Origin: Comamonadaceae bacterium
GTDB taxonomy: Bacteria > Pseudomonadota > Gammaproteobacteria > Burkholderiales > Burkholderiaceae_C
Reading direction: 5' to 3'
DNA length: 64,000 bases
NCBI GenBank assembly: GCA_947373185.1
Contig: CANBWP010000007.1
Coordinates: forward strand, 37,365-101,364
Shown here one piece after another: positions 8,762-18,864 of the stretch. How positions within the stretch are numbered: the stretch's first letter is position 1; each line of letters starts with the position of its first letter. Under the pieces are notes generated by a model. That model made no database searches, had not been told where the DNA came from, and saw only the letters and a program-made list of their open reading frames with translations. Made by a program: the position numbers and the translations under genes.

Positions 8762-10960
8762 ATGAATTTCACTGCCCCCACCGTTCTGGCGCTTTCCGCC
8801 TTGTCCGCCACCTTGGCGTGGTCGCAAAACCTGCCTCCTGCCAATGCGCCCGTGCAAGACATGGGCCGTGTCGAGATCAAAAGCAACAGGGACAACGACA
8901 GCGAAGAGCGCCGCCAATCCACCGCGGCCAAAATTGTCATTGGCCGTGAAGAGCTAGACAGGCAGGGCGACAGCACTTTGGGTGAAGTGCTCAAACGATT
9001 GCCAGGTATCACCATTCAAGGTGCACCCGGCCGAGGTGGCCCCATTCGCATGCGTGGCTTGGGTTCGGGCTACACCCAAATTTTGTTGGACGGTCAAAGG
9101 GTGCCTCCGGGTTTTTCGATTGAATCGCTCACGCCAGAAATGGTTGAAAAAGTGGAGATCATGCGCGCCCCCACTGCAGAAACAGGTGCCCGTGCCATTG
9201 CAGGCACCATCAACATCGTGTTGCGTGAAGGACAAAGAACCAATCCAGACGATTTGAAGTTGGGCAACGCTTTTGAGCACGGCCATCGCTCCGATGCGCT
9301 CAATTGGGTGCATCACCTGAAGACCGAACCCTTGAACGGGACGTTCACGCTGTCTGCCATGAATTCTTGGCGGCCTGAAGACAATAGCACCCTCACTGAT
9401 TCGGACGTGCAGGCCAACGGCGCGATGCCTGCTGGGTCCTCTCACCGAGCGCGCAACACCCTGAGCTTGGGGCACCGTGAAGGCATGAATGCCAATGCCC
9501 GTTTGATGTGGCGGGGCGAGGAGGGCAAGGCCTTGATTTTGATGCCCTTCGTGGTGTACTCAGAGTTCAGCAGTGCGGGGCACACAGACCTTTCAGAAAA
9601 TAAATCGATCAATGGCATCTCGCAAGCGCTGGCCACCGACAGTTCTCACGCCGCCACCCTCAGTCGCTTTGTGATGACACGCCTCAACGGTCAGTGGAGC
9701 CAAAGGTTCTCCGCCGACACACGGTTTGAGTTCAAGTTTGGTTTGGGTGAATCACATTACAAATCGGTGTTTAACCAAACCGAGTTAGGCCAATCGGGAC
9801 TGCTCAACACCTTGCAAGAATCGCAAGCTTTTAAAGACTTGTCGCAATCTTGGAATGGCAAGCTCACGCAGGTTTTGAAAAATGGCCACCAAATGGTCAG
9901 TGGCGTAGAGTTGGAAGGTGTGAGGCGAGCCGAAGAAGCCGTTGCCGAAGTGGCCGATGACGTCAGCAACATGCGCGCACGAACCCAGCGCTGGGCCCTC
10001 TATGCGCAAGACGAATGGGCCCTCAATCCCCAATGGAATGCGCACGCAGGGGTTCGGTACGAAAACATTTTGACAGAGGGCCATAACGAAGATGGCGCCA
10101 AGCGCAACCAAAGCGGCGTTTTCACACCTTTGTTGCATGCAGTTTGGAAACCCCTCCCAGACAGTCGCGATCAAATTCGGATGAGCCTGACCAAAAGCTA
10201 CAAATCTCCCACGCTCATCAACTTGGTTGCCAAAACAGCCTTGTCACGTGAGACCAACAGCCCCACCCGTCCTGACCGGATCAGTAACCCGGGCTTGAAA
10301 CCAGAACTGGCCACTGGCATTGACCTTGCCGTTGAGCGCTATTTGTCAGAGGGCGGCGTTCTCAGCGCCAATGTGTTCAGGCGCAACATCAGTGATTTGA
10401 TTCGGTACGTGACCAGCGAACGCTACGACACCGTCTGGGCGCCAGGTCAAAGAAGGTTTGTCTCTAGCCCACAAAACGTGGGCAATGCCATCACGCAAGG
10501 ACTGGAGTTGGAAGCCAAGTTTGCCTTGAGCAAAGCTTGGGCTGATGCACCGCCCGTGGACATCAGAAGCAATCTGAGTTTCTTTCATTCGAAAGTCTTG
10601 GATGTGATGGGGCCTGACAACCGCCTCGACCAGCAGCCCAACATGACGGCCAACATGGGTGCTGATTACCGAATTCGCAGCTTGCCTTTGACCCTGGGTG
10701 GCAACGTCAACATCAACCCCGACTACAGCACACGCCAAACCGAACAGCAATGGGTTTACCAGGGCTCAAAACGTGTGGTCGATGTGTATGGTTTATGGAA
10801 GTTCAATCCTTCAACAGCATTGCGAATGACGCTCAGTAACTTGGTGCCACGTGATTACTTGACGGGCACGACTTACATGGGCAGTGGTTTTGCTGAAACG
10901 GCCAGAACCAACACACGCAATTGGCAGACGGTGCAATTGCGATTGGAAATGAAAATTTAA
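8762..10960 (+). CDS. TonB-dependent receptor
   Basis: Plug domain (GEVLKRLPGITIQGAPGRGGPIRMRGLGSGYTQILLDGQRV) and beta-barrel C-terminus ending in an aromatic/hydrophobic strand; likely ATG at 8762 rather than the ORF-track start. Confidence 0.9.
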   Translation: MNFTAPTVLALSALSATLAWSQNLPPANAPVQDMGRVEIKSNRDNDSEERRQSTAAKIVIGREELDRQGDSTLGEVLKRLPGITIQGAPGRGGPIRMRGLGSGYTQILLDGQRVPPGFSIESLTPEMVEKVEIMRAPTAETGARAIAGTINIVLREGQRTNPDDLKLGNAFEHGHRSDALNWVHHLKTEPLNGTFTLSAMNSWRPEDNSTLTDSDVQANGAMPAGSSHRARNTLSLGHREGMNANARLMWRGEEGKALILMPFVVYSEFSSAGHTDLSENKSINGISQALATDSSHAATLSRFVMTRLNGQWSQRFSADTRFEFKFGLGESHYKSVFNQTELGQSGLLNTLQESQAFKDLSQSWNGKLTQVLKNGHQMVSGVELEGVRRAEEAVAEVADDVSNMRARTQRWALYAQDEWALNPQWNAHAGVRYENILTEGHNEDGAKRNQSGVFTPLLHAVWKPLPDSRDQIRMSLTKSYKSPTLINLVAKTALSRETNSPTRPDRISNPGLKPELATGIDLAVERYLSEGGVLSANVFRRNISDLIRYVTSERYDTVWAPGQRRFVSSPQNVGNAITQGLELEAKFALSKAWADAPPVDIRSNLSFFHSKVLDVMGPDNRLDQQPNMTANMGADYRIRSLPLTLGGNVNINPDYSTRQTEQQWVYQGSKRVVDVYGLWKFNPSTALRMTLSNLVPRDYLTGTTYMGSGFAETARTNTRNWQTVQLRLEMKI

Positions 10961-10973
10961 CCAAGGAAGTCAA

Positions 10974-11840
10974 ATGGTCACTCAAAATTCTGCATGGCAT
11001 GACAGCATGTACAACAACCGTGCGTTGGTTCCCAACTTCGCCACCCACTTCGAACATTGGCTAGACGGATCGAAATCTGCACGTGCAAATCTAAAGTGCA
11101 CATTGGACATGGTGTATGGCGATGGGCCCCATGAAACCCTGGATATTTTTCCTGCCAAAAAATCGAATGCACCCGTTGTGGTTTTCATTCACGGCGGCTA
11201 CTGGCGCAGTCTGGACAAATCAGACCATTCCTTTGTCGCGCCGGCATTGCATGACATGGGTGCTTGTGTGGTGGTGGTCAATTACGCGCTGTGTCCCGGC
11301 ACACCTGACATGCCTGTCACCATTCCAGACATTGCGTATCAAATGACCAAGGCCTTGGCTTGGGTCTGGCGTCATATTGCGCAGCACGGTGGCAACCCAA
11401 AGGACGTGACCGTGGCAGGCCATTCAGCCGGTGGGCATTTGGCCGCCATGCTGTTGGCGTGTGATTGGAAGGCCGTTGACAAAAGCATGCCCACTCACTG
11501 GGTTCAAAAGGCCTTGTCGATTTCGGGCTTGTACGATCTCACGCCTTTGTGCAAAACCCCGTTCTTGCAAGACTCACTCAAGCTGACGGCTGCGCATGCG
11601 CGCATGGCGAGTCCTGCATTCTGGCCGCGGCCCACTCGGGGTATTTTGTACACCGTGGCCGGGGGCGATGAAAGCGCAGAGTTTTTAAGGCACAACCGTT
11701 TGATTCATCAAACTTGGGGCCCCCAAACCGTTCCGGTTTGTGAGGCTTTGCCAGGATTGAACCATTTCAGCATCGTGACCGATCTGACAAAAAAAGGCAC
11801 TCGTTTGAATGCCTTGATGAAGCAGCTGATTCAAGCCTGA
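10974..11840 (+). CDS. Alpha/beta hydrolase (esterase / kynurenine-formamidase-like)
   Basis: VVFIHGGYWRSLDK and VAGHSAGGHLA nucleophile elbow. Confidence 0.85.
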   Translation: MVTQNSAWHDSMYNNRALVPNFATHFEHWLDGSKSARANLKCTLDMVYGDGPHETLDIFPAKKSNAPVVVFIHGGYWRSLDKSDHSFVAPALHDMGACVVVVNYALCPGTPDMPVTIPDIAYQMTKALAWVWRHIAQHGGNPKDVTVAGHSAGGHLAAMLLACDWKAVDKSMPTHWVQKALSISGLYDLTPLCKTPFLQDSLKLTAAHARMASPAFWPRPTRGILYTVAGGDESAEFLRHNRLIHQTWGPQTVPVCEALPGLNHFSIVTDLTKKGTRLNALMKQLIQA

Positions 11841-11857
11841 TGCGCATGAGATGCGCC

Positions 11858-11880
11858 TAAGCCTGTGGATGCAGGCTTTA
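11858..11880. terminator. Hairpin AAGCCTG-N6-CAGGCTT between convergent genes
   Basis: Perfect 7-bp arms, T/A flanks. Confidence 0.55.
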
Positions 11881-12861
11881 TTCGGGTTCGATTTTGGCGT
11901 CTCGAACCACTTTGCCCCAGCGGGGTGATTCTGATTTGATCAGGGCTGCAAATTGCTCAGGTGTGCCGCCGCCCATTTCATTGCCCTGACTCAGAATCTT
12001 TTCTTTGACTTCAGGGTCTTGCAGTGCTTTGTTCAGGGCGGCATTGAGCAACTTGATCAAATCGGCAGACAGGCCTTTGGGCGCGACCAAGCCTTGCCAG
12101 TTTTGCACTTCCACGGCTGGAAAGCCTTGTTCTGCCATGGTGGGCAGATCGGGCAGCAGCGGTGAGCGAGTTTTGCTGGTGATGGCCAGTGCACGCAGGC
12201 GGCCCCCTTTGATGGACGGCATGGCGGCATACATTTGCTCAAACATCATCTGCACTTGGCCACCCATGAGGTCGGTGGCACCTGCGGCGCCGCTCTTGTA
12301 GGGTGCATGAATCAAATCTATGCCAGCAGCATTTTCGAGCAGCGCGCCGCTCAAATGGTGGGATCCACCAATACCGCCTGAGGCATAGCTGAGCTTGCCT
12401 GGCGCGGCTTTGGCCGCTGCCACAATGTCTTTGACAGACTTGTAGGGCGAGTCATTGCGGACCATCAAAATGAGGGGGCCTTTTTCAATCAAGCCAATGG
12501 GTACGAGGTCATTGAAGGGGTCGAAGTTCAATTTTTTGAACAAGGCGTGGTTGACCGCCAGCGGGGCAAAGTTGCCCATGCCAATGGTGTACCCATCAGG
12601 TTTGGCACGGGCAATGGCCTCGGTGCCAATGTTGCCCCCAGCACCGGCTTTGTTGTCAATGATGATGGGCTGACCCAAGATCGCGCCCATGGCCTTGGCC
12701 ACTTGCCGTGAGCGAGAGTCGGCATTGCCGCCAGCCGCATAGGGGCAGATCCATGTGATGGGTTTGCTGGGGTATTTGTCTTGTGCCTGGGCCTGCGCTG
12801 GAATGAGGCTGGGCAAAAGGGCTGCACTGAAAGCAGACTGAATGAGTTCGCGGCGTTTCAT
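11878..12861 (-). CDS. Tripartite tricarboxylate transporter (Bug family) substrate-binding protein
   Basis: YPSKPITWICPYAAGGNADSRSRQ... DNKAGAGGNIGTEAIARAKPDGYT. Confidence 0.92.
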   Translation of the reverse strand: MKRRELIQSAFSAALLPSLIPAQAQAQDKYPSKPITWICPYAAGGNADSRSRQVAKAMGAILGQPIIIDNKAGAGGNIGTEAIARAKPDGYTIGMGNFAPLAVNHALFKKLNFDPFNDLVPIGLIEKGPLILMVRNDSPYKSVKDIVAAAKAAPGKLSYASGGIGGSHHLSGALLENAAGIDLIHAPYKSGAAGATDLMGGQVQMMFEQMYAAMPSIKGGRLRALAITSKTRSPLLPDLPTMAEQGFPAVEVQNWQGLVAPKGLSADLIKLLNAALNKALQDPEVKEKILSQGNEMGGGTPEQFAALIKSESPRWGKVVRDAKIEPE

Positions 12862-12912
12862 GGGGGCTTCTCGGTAAACCTGGAAGCCCCCATTGTGCCA
12901 GCGCTCAGGGGC

Positions 12913-13890
12913 TTACATCAATAAGTGTTCGCCCGCGTTGTCACCACCCAAAATCACGTAGTTGACTTTGCGGATGTCCATGAGTTTGGTGCCGCCCGCA
13001 TAGCTGATGGAGCTTTGGGTGTCCTGCTCCATCTCGATGAGGGTGTTGGCCAAGTTGCCTTTGATCGGCTCCAAAATGCGCTTACCTTCAACGTGCTTGT
13101 ACTCGCCTTTGTTGAAGTCAGACGCAGAACCGTAATATTCTTTGTACAACTTGCCATCGACTTCGACGGTGGCCCCTGGCGACTCTTCGTGGCCGGCCAA
13201 CATGGAGCCAATCATGATCATGGTGGCGCCAAAGCGAATGCTCTTGGCAATGTCGCCGTGCTCGCGAATGCCGCCGTCGGCAATGATGGGTTTGGTGGCC
13301 ACACGGGCACACCATTTGAGCGCCGACAACTGCCAGCCGCCCGTGCCAAAACCCGTTTTGAGCTTGGTGATGCACACCTTGCCGGGACCAATGCCCACTT
13401 TGGTAGCGTCCGCGCCCCAGTTTTCCAAATCGATGATGGCTTCGGGGGTGCCCACGTTGCCAGCAATGATGAAAGACTTGGGCAGTTTTTCCTTCAGGGT
13501 CTGAATCATCTTTTGCACGCTGTCGGCATGGCCGTGTGCAATGTCGATGGTGATGTATTCAGGCGTCAACCCTTCGGTGACCAATTTGTTGACCGTCTCG
13601 TAGTCTGGGGCTTTCACGCCCAAAGAGATGGAGGCGTACAGACCCTTGGCGTGCATGTCGCGAACGAATTGAACATTGTCCAAGTCGAAGCGGTGCATGA
13701 CATAAAAGTAACCGTTTTGCGCCATCCAGGTGCAAATCTGCTCATTCACCACCGTCTTCATGTTGGCCGGGACAACCGGCAGACGGAATTTGCGGCCGCC
13801 CAGTTCTACACCGGCGTCGCACTCAGAACGGCTTTCCACTCGGCATTTGCGGGGAAGCAGCAAGACATTGTCGTAATCAAAAATTTCCAT
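12913..13890 (-). CDS. guaC: GMP reductase
   Basis: IMPDH/GMPR fold, [25 protein letters not shown]...; [11 protein letters not shown] catalytic loop; 325 aa. Confidence 0.9.
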   Translation of the reverse strand: MEIFDYDNVLLLPRKCRVESRSECDAGVELGGRKFRLPVVPANMKTVVNEQICTWMAQNGYFYVMHRFDLDNVQFVRDMHAKGLYASISLGVKAPDYETVNKLVTEGLTPEYITIDIAHGHADSVQKMIQTLKEKLPKSFIIAGNVGTPEAIIDLENWGADATKVGIGPGKVCITKLKTGFGTGGWQLSALKWCARVATKPIIADGGIREHGDIAKSIRFGATMIMIGSMLAGHEESPGATVEVDGKLYKEYYGSASDFNKGEYKHVEGKRILEPIKGNLANTLIEMEQDTQSSISYAGGTKLMDIRKVNYVILGGDNAGEHLLM

Positions 13891-14004
13891 TTAACCAAGC
13901 TCCAGAAGGATCGTTGACAGAACGAGTGAGCGCTTGGCTTGGCCGGTTTTGACTTGGCTAAAGTTCTGGATCAAGATTTAAACCAAGATCTGAAAAATTT
14001 AGGC

Positions 14005-14038
14005 AAAAAAAACCGGGCGCAAGAATCTTGGGCCCGGT
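14005..14038 (-). terminator. Intrinsic-terminator-like hairpin reading on the minus strand, upstream of guaC
   Basis: ACCGGGC(14012-14018)/GCCCGGT(14032-14038) with inner CAAG/CTTG; minus-strand product followed by a run of T (plus-strand A-run 14005-14012). Confidence 0.6.
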
Positions 14039-14104
14039 GTCTGATTCTACTCGTTTTGTTTTGCATTTTCAAAACATCGCTTCAGGAGTTCCTACAATTG
14101 GGGG

Positions 14105-16402
14105 ATGTATGACCAAACGCCCCTCTTGAACAACCTGAACCCTGAGCAGTTGCGGGCGGTGACGCTGCCTTCTGAGTCGGCCCTGATCCTGGCTGGCGCG
14201 GGTTCGGGCAAAACCCGCGTATTGACCACCCGAATTGCTTGGTTATTGCAAACCTCCCAAGTGGGCTCGGGGGGTATTTTGGCCGTCACCTTTACCAACA
14301 AGGCGGCCAAGGAGATGATGCTGAGGTTGCAGGCCATGTTGCCCGTCAACGTGCGCGGCATGTGGATTGGCACTTTTCATGGTTTGTGCAATCGGTTTTT
14401 GCGGGCTCATTACAAAATGGCCAACCTGCCGCAGACCTTTCAAATTCTGGACACCCAAGACCAACTGTCGGCCATCAAACGTCTGTGCAAGCAGCACAGC
14501 GTCGACGATGAGCGCTTTCCCCCCAAGCAACTTCAGTGGTTCATTGCCGGTTGCAAAGAAGATGGCTTGCGGCCCAAAGATGTCGATGTACGGGACGACG
14601 AAACACGCCGCAAAGTCGATATTTACCAGTTGTATGAAGACCAATGCCAACGCGAAGGTGTGGTGGACTTTGGTGAATTGATGCTGCGCTCATTTGAGCT
14701 GTTGAGGGACAACGAAGCCATTCGTTTGCATTACAGATCACGCTTCAAACATGTGCTGATCGACGAGTTTCAAGACACCAACAAACTGCAATATGCCTGG
14801 ATCAAAATGATTGCCGGTTTGCCCGCTGAGCATGGCAGTGCTGTGTTGGCTGTGGGTGATGATGATCAAAGCATTTATGCTTTCCGTGGCGCGCGTGTGG
14901 GCAACATGGCCGACTTTGTGCGCGAGTTTGGCGTCCAACATCAAATCAAGTTGGAACAAAACTACCGCAGTTACAGCAACATTTTGGACTCTGCCAATGC
15001 CCTGATCGGCAACAACAAAAATCGCTTAGGCAAGAATCTGAGGACCGATCAAGGCGCAGGCGAACCTGTGCGTGTGTACGAGTCCACCAGCGATTTTGCC
15101 GAAGCGCAATGGTTGGTCGATGAGATTCGTCAGTTGGTCAAAGGCGATGGTTTCACGCGCAAAGAGGTGGCCGTCTTGTATCGCAGCAATGCACAAAGCC
15201 GGGTGATGGAAACGGCCTTGTTCAACGCCGGCGTACCCTACAAGGTGTATGGCGGTCTGCGCTTCTTTGAACGCGCCGAGATCAAGCACGCCTTGGCTTA
15301 TTTGCGCATTTTGGAAAACCCCAACGACGACACCAGCTTCTTGCGGATCGTCAATTTTCCACCGCGCGGCATTGGTGCGCGCAGTGTGGAGCAATTGCAA
15401 GATGCAGCCAAAGGTTTGGGTTGCTCTTTGCACGATGCCGTCAGCACCACCGCGGGTAAAGCGGGTGCCAAGTTGGCAGGCTTTGTGGCCATGATCGATG
15501 TGATGCGCGAGCAAACGCCTGGCATGACCTTGCGCGAGATCATCGAATTGGTGCTGGACAAAACAGGTTTGATCGAGCACTACAAAACAGAAAAAGAAGG
15601 CGCTGATCGCGTCGAAAACTTGGAAGAATTGGTCAATGCTGCCGAAAGTTTTGTGACCCAAGAAGGCTTTGGCCGCGACGCCGAAGCCACCGCGCAAGAA
15701 ATGGCCCCCATTGCCGAAGACGGCGAAGTGATGTCGCCCTTGGCGGCCTTCCTAACGCATGCAGCCCTTGAGGCCGGTGACAACCAAGCGCAAGCGGGCG
15801 AAGACGCGGTTCAACTCATGACCGTTCATGCCAGCAAAGGATTGGAGTTTGATGCGGTGTTCATCAGTGGCTTGGAAGAGGGCTTGTTCCCTCACGAAAA
15901 TTCCATGAACGATTACGATGGCTTGGAAGAGGAACGCCGTTTGATGTACGTGGCCATTACGCGCGCGCGCAAGCGTTTGTACCTGAGCCATTCGCAAACG
16001 CGCATGTTGCATGGTCAAACGCGCTATAACCTTAAAAGCCGTTTCTTGGACGAACTGCCTGAGGAATGCTTGAAGTGGATTACGCCCAAAAATCCTGGCT
16101 TTGCCACAGGCTTGGGCGGCGGTTGGACATCGCCAGCACAGGCTTTTCAGGCCAAGCCGGCTTGGGGACACAGCAGTTTGGGTTCGGCGGAGACTTACAA
16201 GAGCCCGCCCGTGCCTGTGCAAAAATCGGAACCTTCGCATGGCATCAAGGCCAGCATGAAAGTGTTTCACACCAAGTTTGGTGAAGGCAAAGTTTTGGCT
16301 GTGGAAGGTGCTGGCGCTGATGCGCGGGCGCAAGTGAATTTTCCAAGGCACGGCGTGAAGTGGTTGGCCTTGTCGGTGGCCAAGTTGACCCCCGTGGAAT
16401 GA
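14105..16402 (+). CDS. uvrD: UvrD/Rep-family ATP-dependent DNA helicase
   Basis: AGAGSGKTRVLTTRIAWLL, DEFQDTN, VGDDDQSIYAFRGA, LMTVHASKGLEF, VAITRARKRL motifs. Confidence 0.92.
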   Translation: MYDQTPLLNNLNPEQLRAVTLPSESALILAGAGSGKTRVLTTRIAWLLQTSQVGSGGILAVTFTNKAAKEMMLRLQAMLPVNVRGMWIGTFHGLCNRFLRAHYKMANLPQTFQILDTQDQLSAIKRLCKQHSVDDERFPPKQLQWFIAGCKEDGLRPKDVDVRDDETRRKVDIYQLYEDQCQREGVVDFGELMLRSFELLRDNEAIRLHYRSRFKHVLIDEFQDTNKLQYAWIKMIAGLPAEHGSAVLAVGDDDQSIYAFRGARVGNMADFVREFGVQHQIKLEQNYRSYSNILDSANALIGNNKNRLGKNLRTDQGAGEPVRVYESTSDFAEAQWLVDEIRQLVKGDGFTRKEVAVLYRSNAQSRVMETALFNAGVPYKVYGGLRFFERAEIKHALAYLRILENPNDDTSFLRIVNFPPRGIGARSVEQLQDAAKGLGCSLHDAVSTTAGKAGAKLAGFVAMIDVMREQTPGMTLREIIELVLDKTGLIEHYKTEKEGADRVENLEELVNAAESFVTQEGFGRDAEATAQEMAPIAEDGEVMSPLAAFLTHAALEAGDNQAQAGEDAVQLMTVHASKGLEFDAVFISGLEEGLFPHENSMNDYDGLEEERRLMYVAITRARKRLYLSHSQTRMLHGQTRYNLKSRFLDELPEECLKWITPKNPGFATGLGGGWTSPAQAFQAKPAWGHSSLGSAETYKSPPVPVQKSEPSHGIKASMKVFHTKFGEGKVLAVEGAGADARAQVNFPRHGVKWLALSVAKLTPVE

Positions 16403-16463
16403 ATCGCTACATAGAGAGCCATCGTGTGCAAATTTTTTGAGAGAAAGTTTTAGGAAAAGAACT

Positions 16464-16940
16464 ATGAAAATTGAAAAAGATACCGTCGTCACCTTGAAAT
16501 ACAAAGTGTCCGACGCACAAGGTAAATTGTTGGAAGCCGCTGAAGAGCCCATGGCCTATTTGCATGGCGGCTATGAAAACACATTGCCCAAAATAGAAGA
16601 GGCATTGGATGGCAAAGAAAAAGGCTATCAAACCACCTTGGTTTTATCCCCTGAAGATTCATTTGGCGAACGAGATGAAAGCCTCTTGCAAACTATGCCC
16701 AAAAAAGACTTTCCGCCTGGCGTGAAAGTGGGTGGCCAATTGCGCGGGCGCACGCCAGATGGGCGGGAAGCCATTTTCAATGTGGTCAAAATCAAGGGTG
16801 ACACCGTGATGCTGGACGGTAACCACCCTTGGGCCGGTCAAACATTGCGCTTTCAATTGAATGTGACTGAGGTGCGTGCGGCCATTCAAGAAGAAATTGA
16901 CCACCGTCATGTGCATGGCGCGCATGGACATCACCATTGA
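16464..16940 (+). CDS. slyD: FKBP-type peptidyl-prolyl isomerase, SlyD-like
   Basis: MKIEKDTVVTLKYKVSDAQGKLLE...; His-rich C-terminus HRHVHGAHGHHH. Confidence 0.9.
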   Translation: MKIEKDTVVTLKYKVSDAQGKLLEAAEEPMAYLHGGYENTLPKIEEALDGKEKGYQTTLVLSPEDSFGERDESLLQTMPKKDFPPGVKVGGQLRGRTPDGREAIFNVVKIKGDTVMLDGNHPWAGQTLRFQLNVTEVRAAIQEEIDHRHVHGAHGHHH

Positions 16941-16956
16941 GCTTGAACCTTCAAAG

Positions 16957-16984
16957 AAAAAAGCCTGCTGATGCAGGCTTTTTT
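16957..16984. terminator. Bidirectional intrinsic terminator
   Basis: AAAAAAGCCTGC-TGAT-GCAGGCTTTTTT perfect 12-bp stem between convergent genes. Confidence 0.85.
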
Positions 16985-17778
16985 TAAGCTTGTGTTTCGC
17001 CGCCCGGTAAGGGCAAATCAAAGCAGTCTTTGACGCTGAAATAAACAGAGGTGAAAAACATGGCGCTCATTAAAAGTGCGCCAGGCATTAAAACAGCTGC
17101 CGTTAAATCGCTGCCACCGATGGCGCTGCTGATGGTCAAAATGATGGCAGCACCGGCCACAAAGACACCCGCCCATGCCAACAGGTACACCGCAAATGCG
17201 CCTAGGTTGCGCCAACAGGCCACTGCGCTGAAAAACATGCTTTTGACTGGCGGTATGCCGTGCCAATGAACCAAGGCCGGTGCGTGCCAAAACATCATGG
17301 ACATGGGGATGTAGAGCACCGTACTTAGCCAAATGGCCATTTGAAAATCTGCGGCTTCAACCACTTCGGGGGTGATGGGGGCATTGGCCAAATAAACTTT
17401 GGCAAAGCTGCCGCCGTCCACCAAAGTGGTGAGCGCCATGACGGCCAAAAAACTGATGGCATACAAACCACCCAAAACCAGCATGGCTTTGAAACGCTGT
17501 TGGCCTGCCCGAAAGGCCACCATCAAAACCGTGGGCATTGGAAATTTGCCGCCTGCAGCTTGCTCAGTGGCCACCATGAGTCCGAGGGTCACAGCCGGCA
17601 AAATGAGCAGGGCAATGACAGAACCAATGACCGGGACCATGGACAAAACAGACACCCAGGCCATGAACAAGAAGAACAGGCCGGTAAAAGCCAAGGGTTG
17701 CCGCCAAAAAGTTCGAATGCCTTGTTTGACCCAAACCAGGCCTTGTTTAGCGGGAACAATGTTCAGTTTCATGCCCAA
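16984..17778 (-). CDS. Multi-pass membrane protein (BPSS1780-like)
   Basis: WVKQGIRTFWRQPLAFTGLFFLFMAWVSVLSMVPVIG and several hydrophobic helices. Confidence 0.7.
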   Translation of the reverse strand: MGMKLNIVPAKQGLVWVKQGIRTFWRQPLAFTGLFFLFMAWVSVLSMVPVIGSVIALLILPAVTLGLMVATEQAAGGKFPMPTVLMVAFRAGQQRFKAMLVLGGLYAISFLAVMALTTLVDGGSFAKVYLANAPITPEVVEAADFQMAIWLSTVLYIPMSMMFWHAPALVHWHGIPPVKSMFFSAVACWRNLGAFAVYLLAWAGVFVAGAAIILTISSAIGGSDLTAAVLMPGALLMSAMFFTSVYFSVKDCFDLPLPGGETQA

Positions 17779-18725
17779 AGCTTAAGCTGGCAGGACTGGC
17801 GCATGCGCAATACCCGTTCGAAGTGAGTGGGATCGTGAGGCACCAACATGGCCGCGTCACGGGGTAAATAGAAATCCCAGAGTCTTGAGATCCAGAAACG
17901 TAAGGCGCCTGCGCGCAGCATGGCCGGTAACAGTTGCCGTTCGGCGCTTCGCAAAGGCCTAACGGACTGGTAGGCCTCAAGCAGTGCGTTGGCACGAGCA
18001 GAGGCATGTAAGCCCGTTGGCAGGTCGATGCACCAATCATTCAGGCAAACGGCCAAATCGAAAAGCCATGTATCGACGCCAGCAAAATAAAAATCAAAAA
18101 AACCGGTGAGGGCTTCACCTTCGAACATCACATTGTCTCGGAACAAGTCGGCATGCACCGGTCCTTTGGGGAGTCCTTGATAGGCCGCACTTTGAGCGAT
18201 GTGATTTTGATAGGCCAGTTCTGTTTGCAACAGTGCAGATTGCGCTTCGTCTAAAAACGGCATCACAACAGGTGCCGTTTCGTTCCACCATGGCAGGCTG
18301 CGCAAGTTGGGTTGGCTGCGGTTGTAGTCTTCACCCGCCAAATGCATCCGGGCCAACATGACCCCCACTTGCGCGCAGTGAATCACCTCAGGGCTTAATT
18401 GGCTTTTGCCATTCAAGCGATTGACCACAGCCGCTGGTTTGCCAGCCACCGTGTGCAGGATGTTGCCGTCTGCGTTGGCTGCAGGGTTGGGAACCGGTAT
18501 GCCTTTTTCTGCCAAATGTTTCATCAAAAACAGATAGAAGGGCAGTTGTTCGTGGGTCAGCCGCTCAAACAAGGTTAAGACGTAGGCGCCTTGATCGGTT
18601 GTGGCGAAATAATTGGTGTTTTCAATGCCGCCCTCAATGCCTTTCAGTTCGGTCAGTTGTCCCAAATTGAGTTCTGTTAGGAGGGAGGCTGCAAGCTCCT
18701 CGGAAACGGGCGTAAAAACAGCCAT
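17769..18725 (-). CDS. thrB: Homoserine kinase (ThrB, aminoglycoside-phosphotransferase-like fold)
   Basis: GIEGGIENTNYFATTDQGAYVLTLFERL; GPVHADLFRDNVMFEG; 318 aa. Confidence 0.9.
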   Translation of the reverse strand: MAVFTPVSEELAASLLTELNLGQLTELKGIEGGIENTNYFATTDQGAYVLTLFERLTHEQLPFYLFLMKHLAEKGIPVPNPAANADGNILHTVAGKPAAVVNRLNGKSQLSPEVIHCAQVGVMLARMHLAGEDYNRSQPNLRSLPWWNETAPVVMPFLDEAQSALLQTELAYQNHIAQSAAYQGLPKGPVHADLFRDNVMFEGEALTGFFDFYFAGVDTWLFDLAVCLNDWCIDLPTGLHASARANALLEAYQSVRPLRSAERQLLPAMLRAGALRFWISRLWDFYLPRDAAMLVPHDPTHFERVLRMRQSCQLKLWA

Positions 18726-18864
18726 GGCTTAGAGGGTGCTTTGAGGGGTGAAATAGATGCGATGAGGCATGGCGGAATTCATCTGCTGATTGTAGTGGGT
18801 GTTGTTGACACTTTTGCAAGGGCGGACATGCGCAAAACGCCGTTTGGACAGGCACAATTGGGGC

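Noticed and set aside
12925-13917. 330-aa plus-strand ORF opposite guaC
   Set aside because: Exactly antisense to a clear GMP reductase; low-complexity composition typical of shadow ORFs in GC-biased coding DNA.
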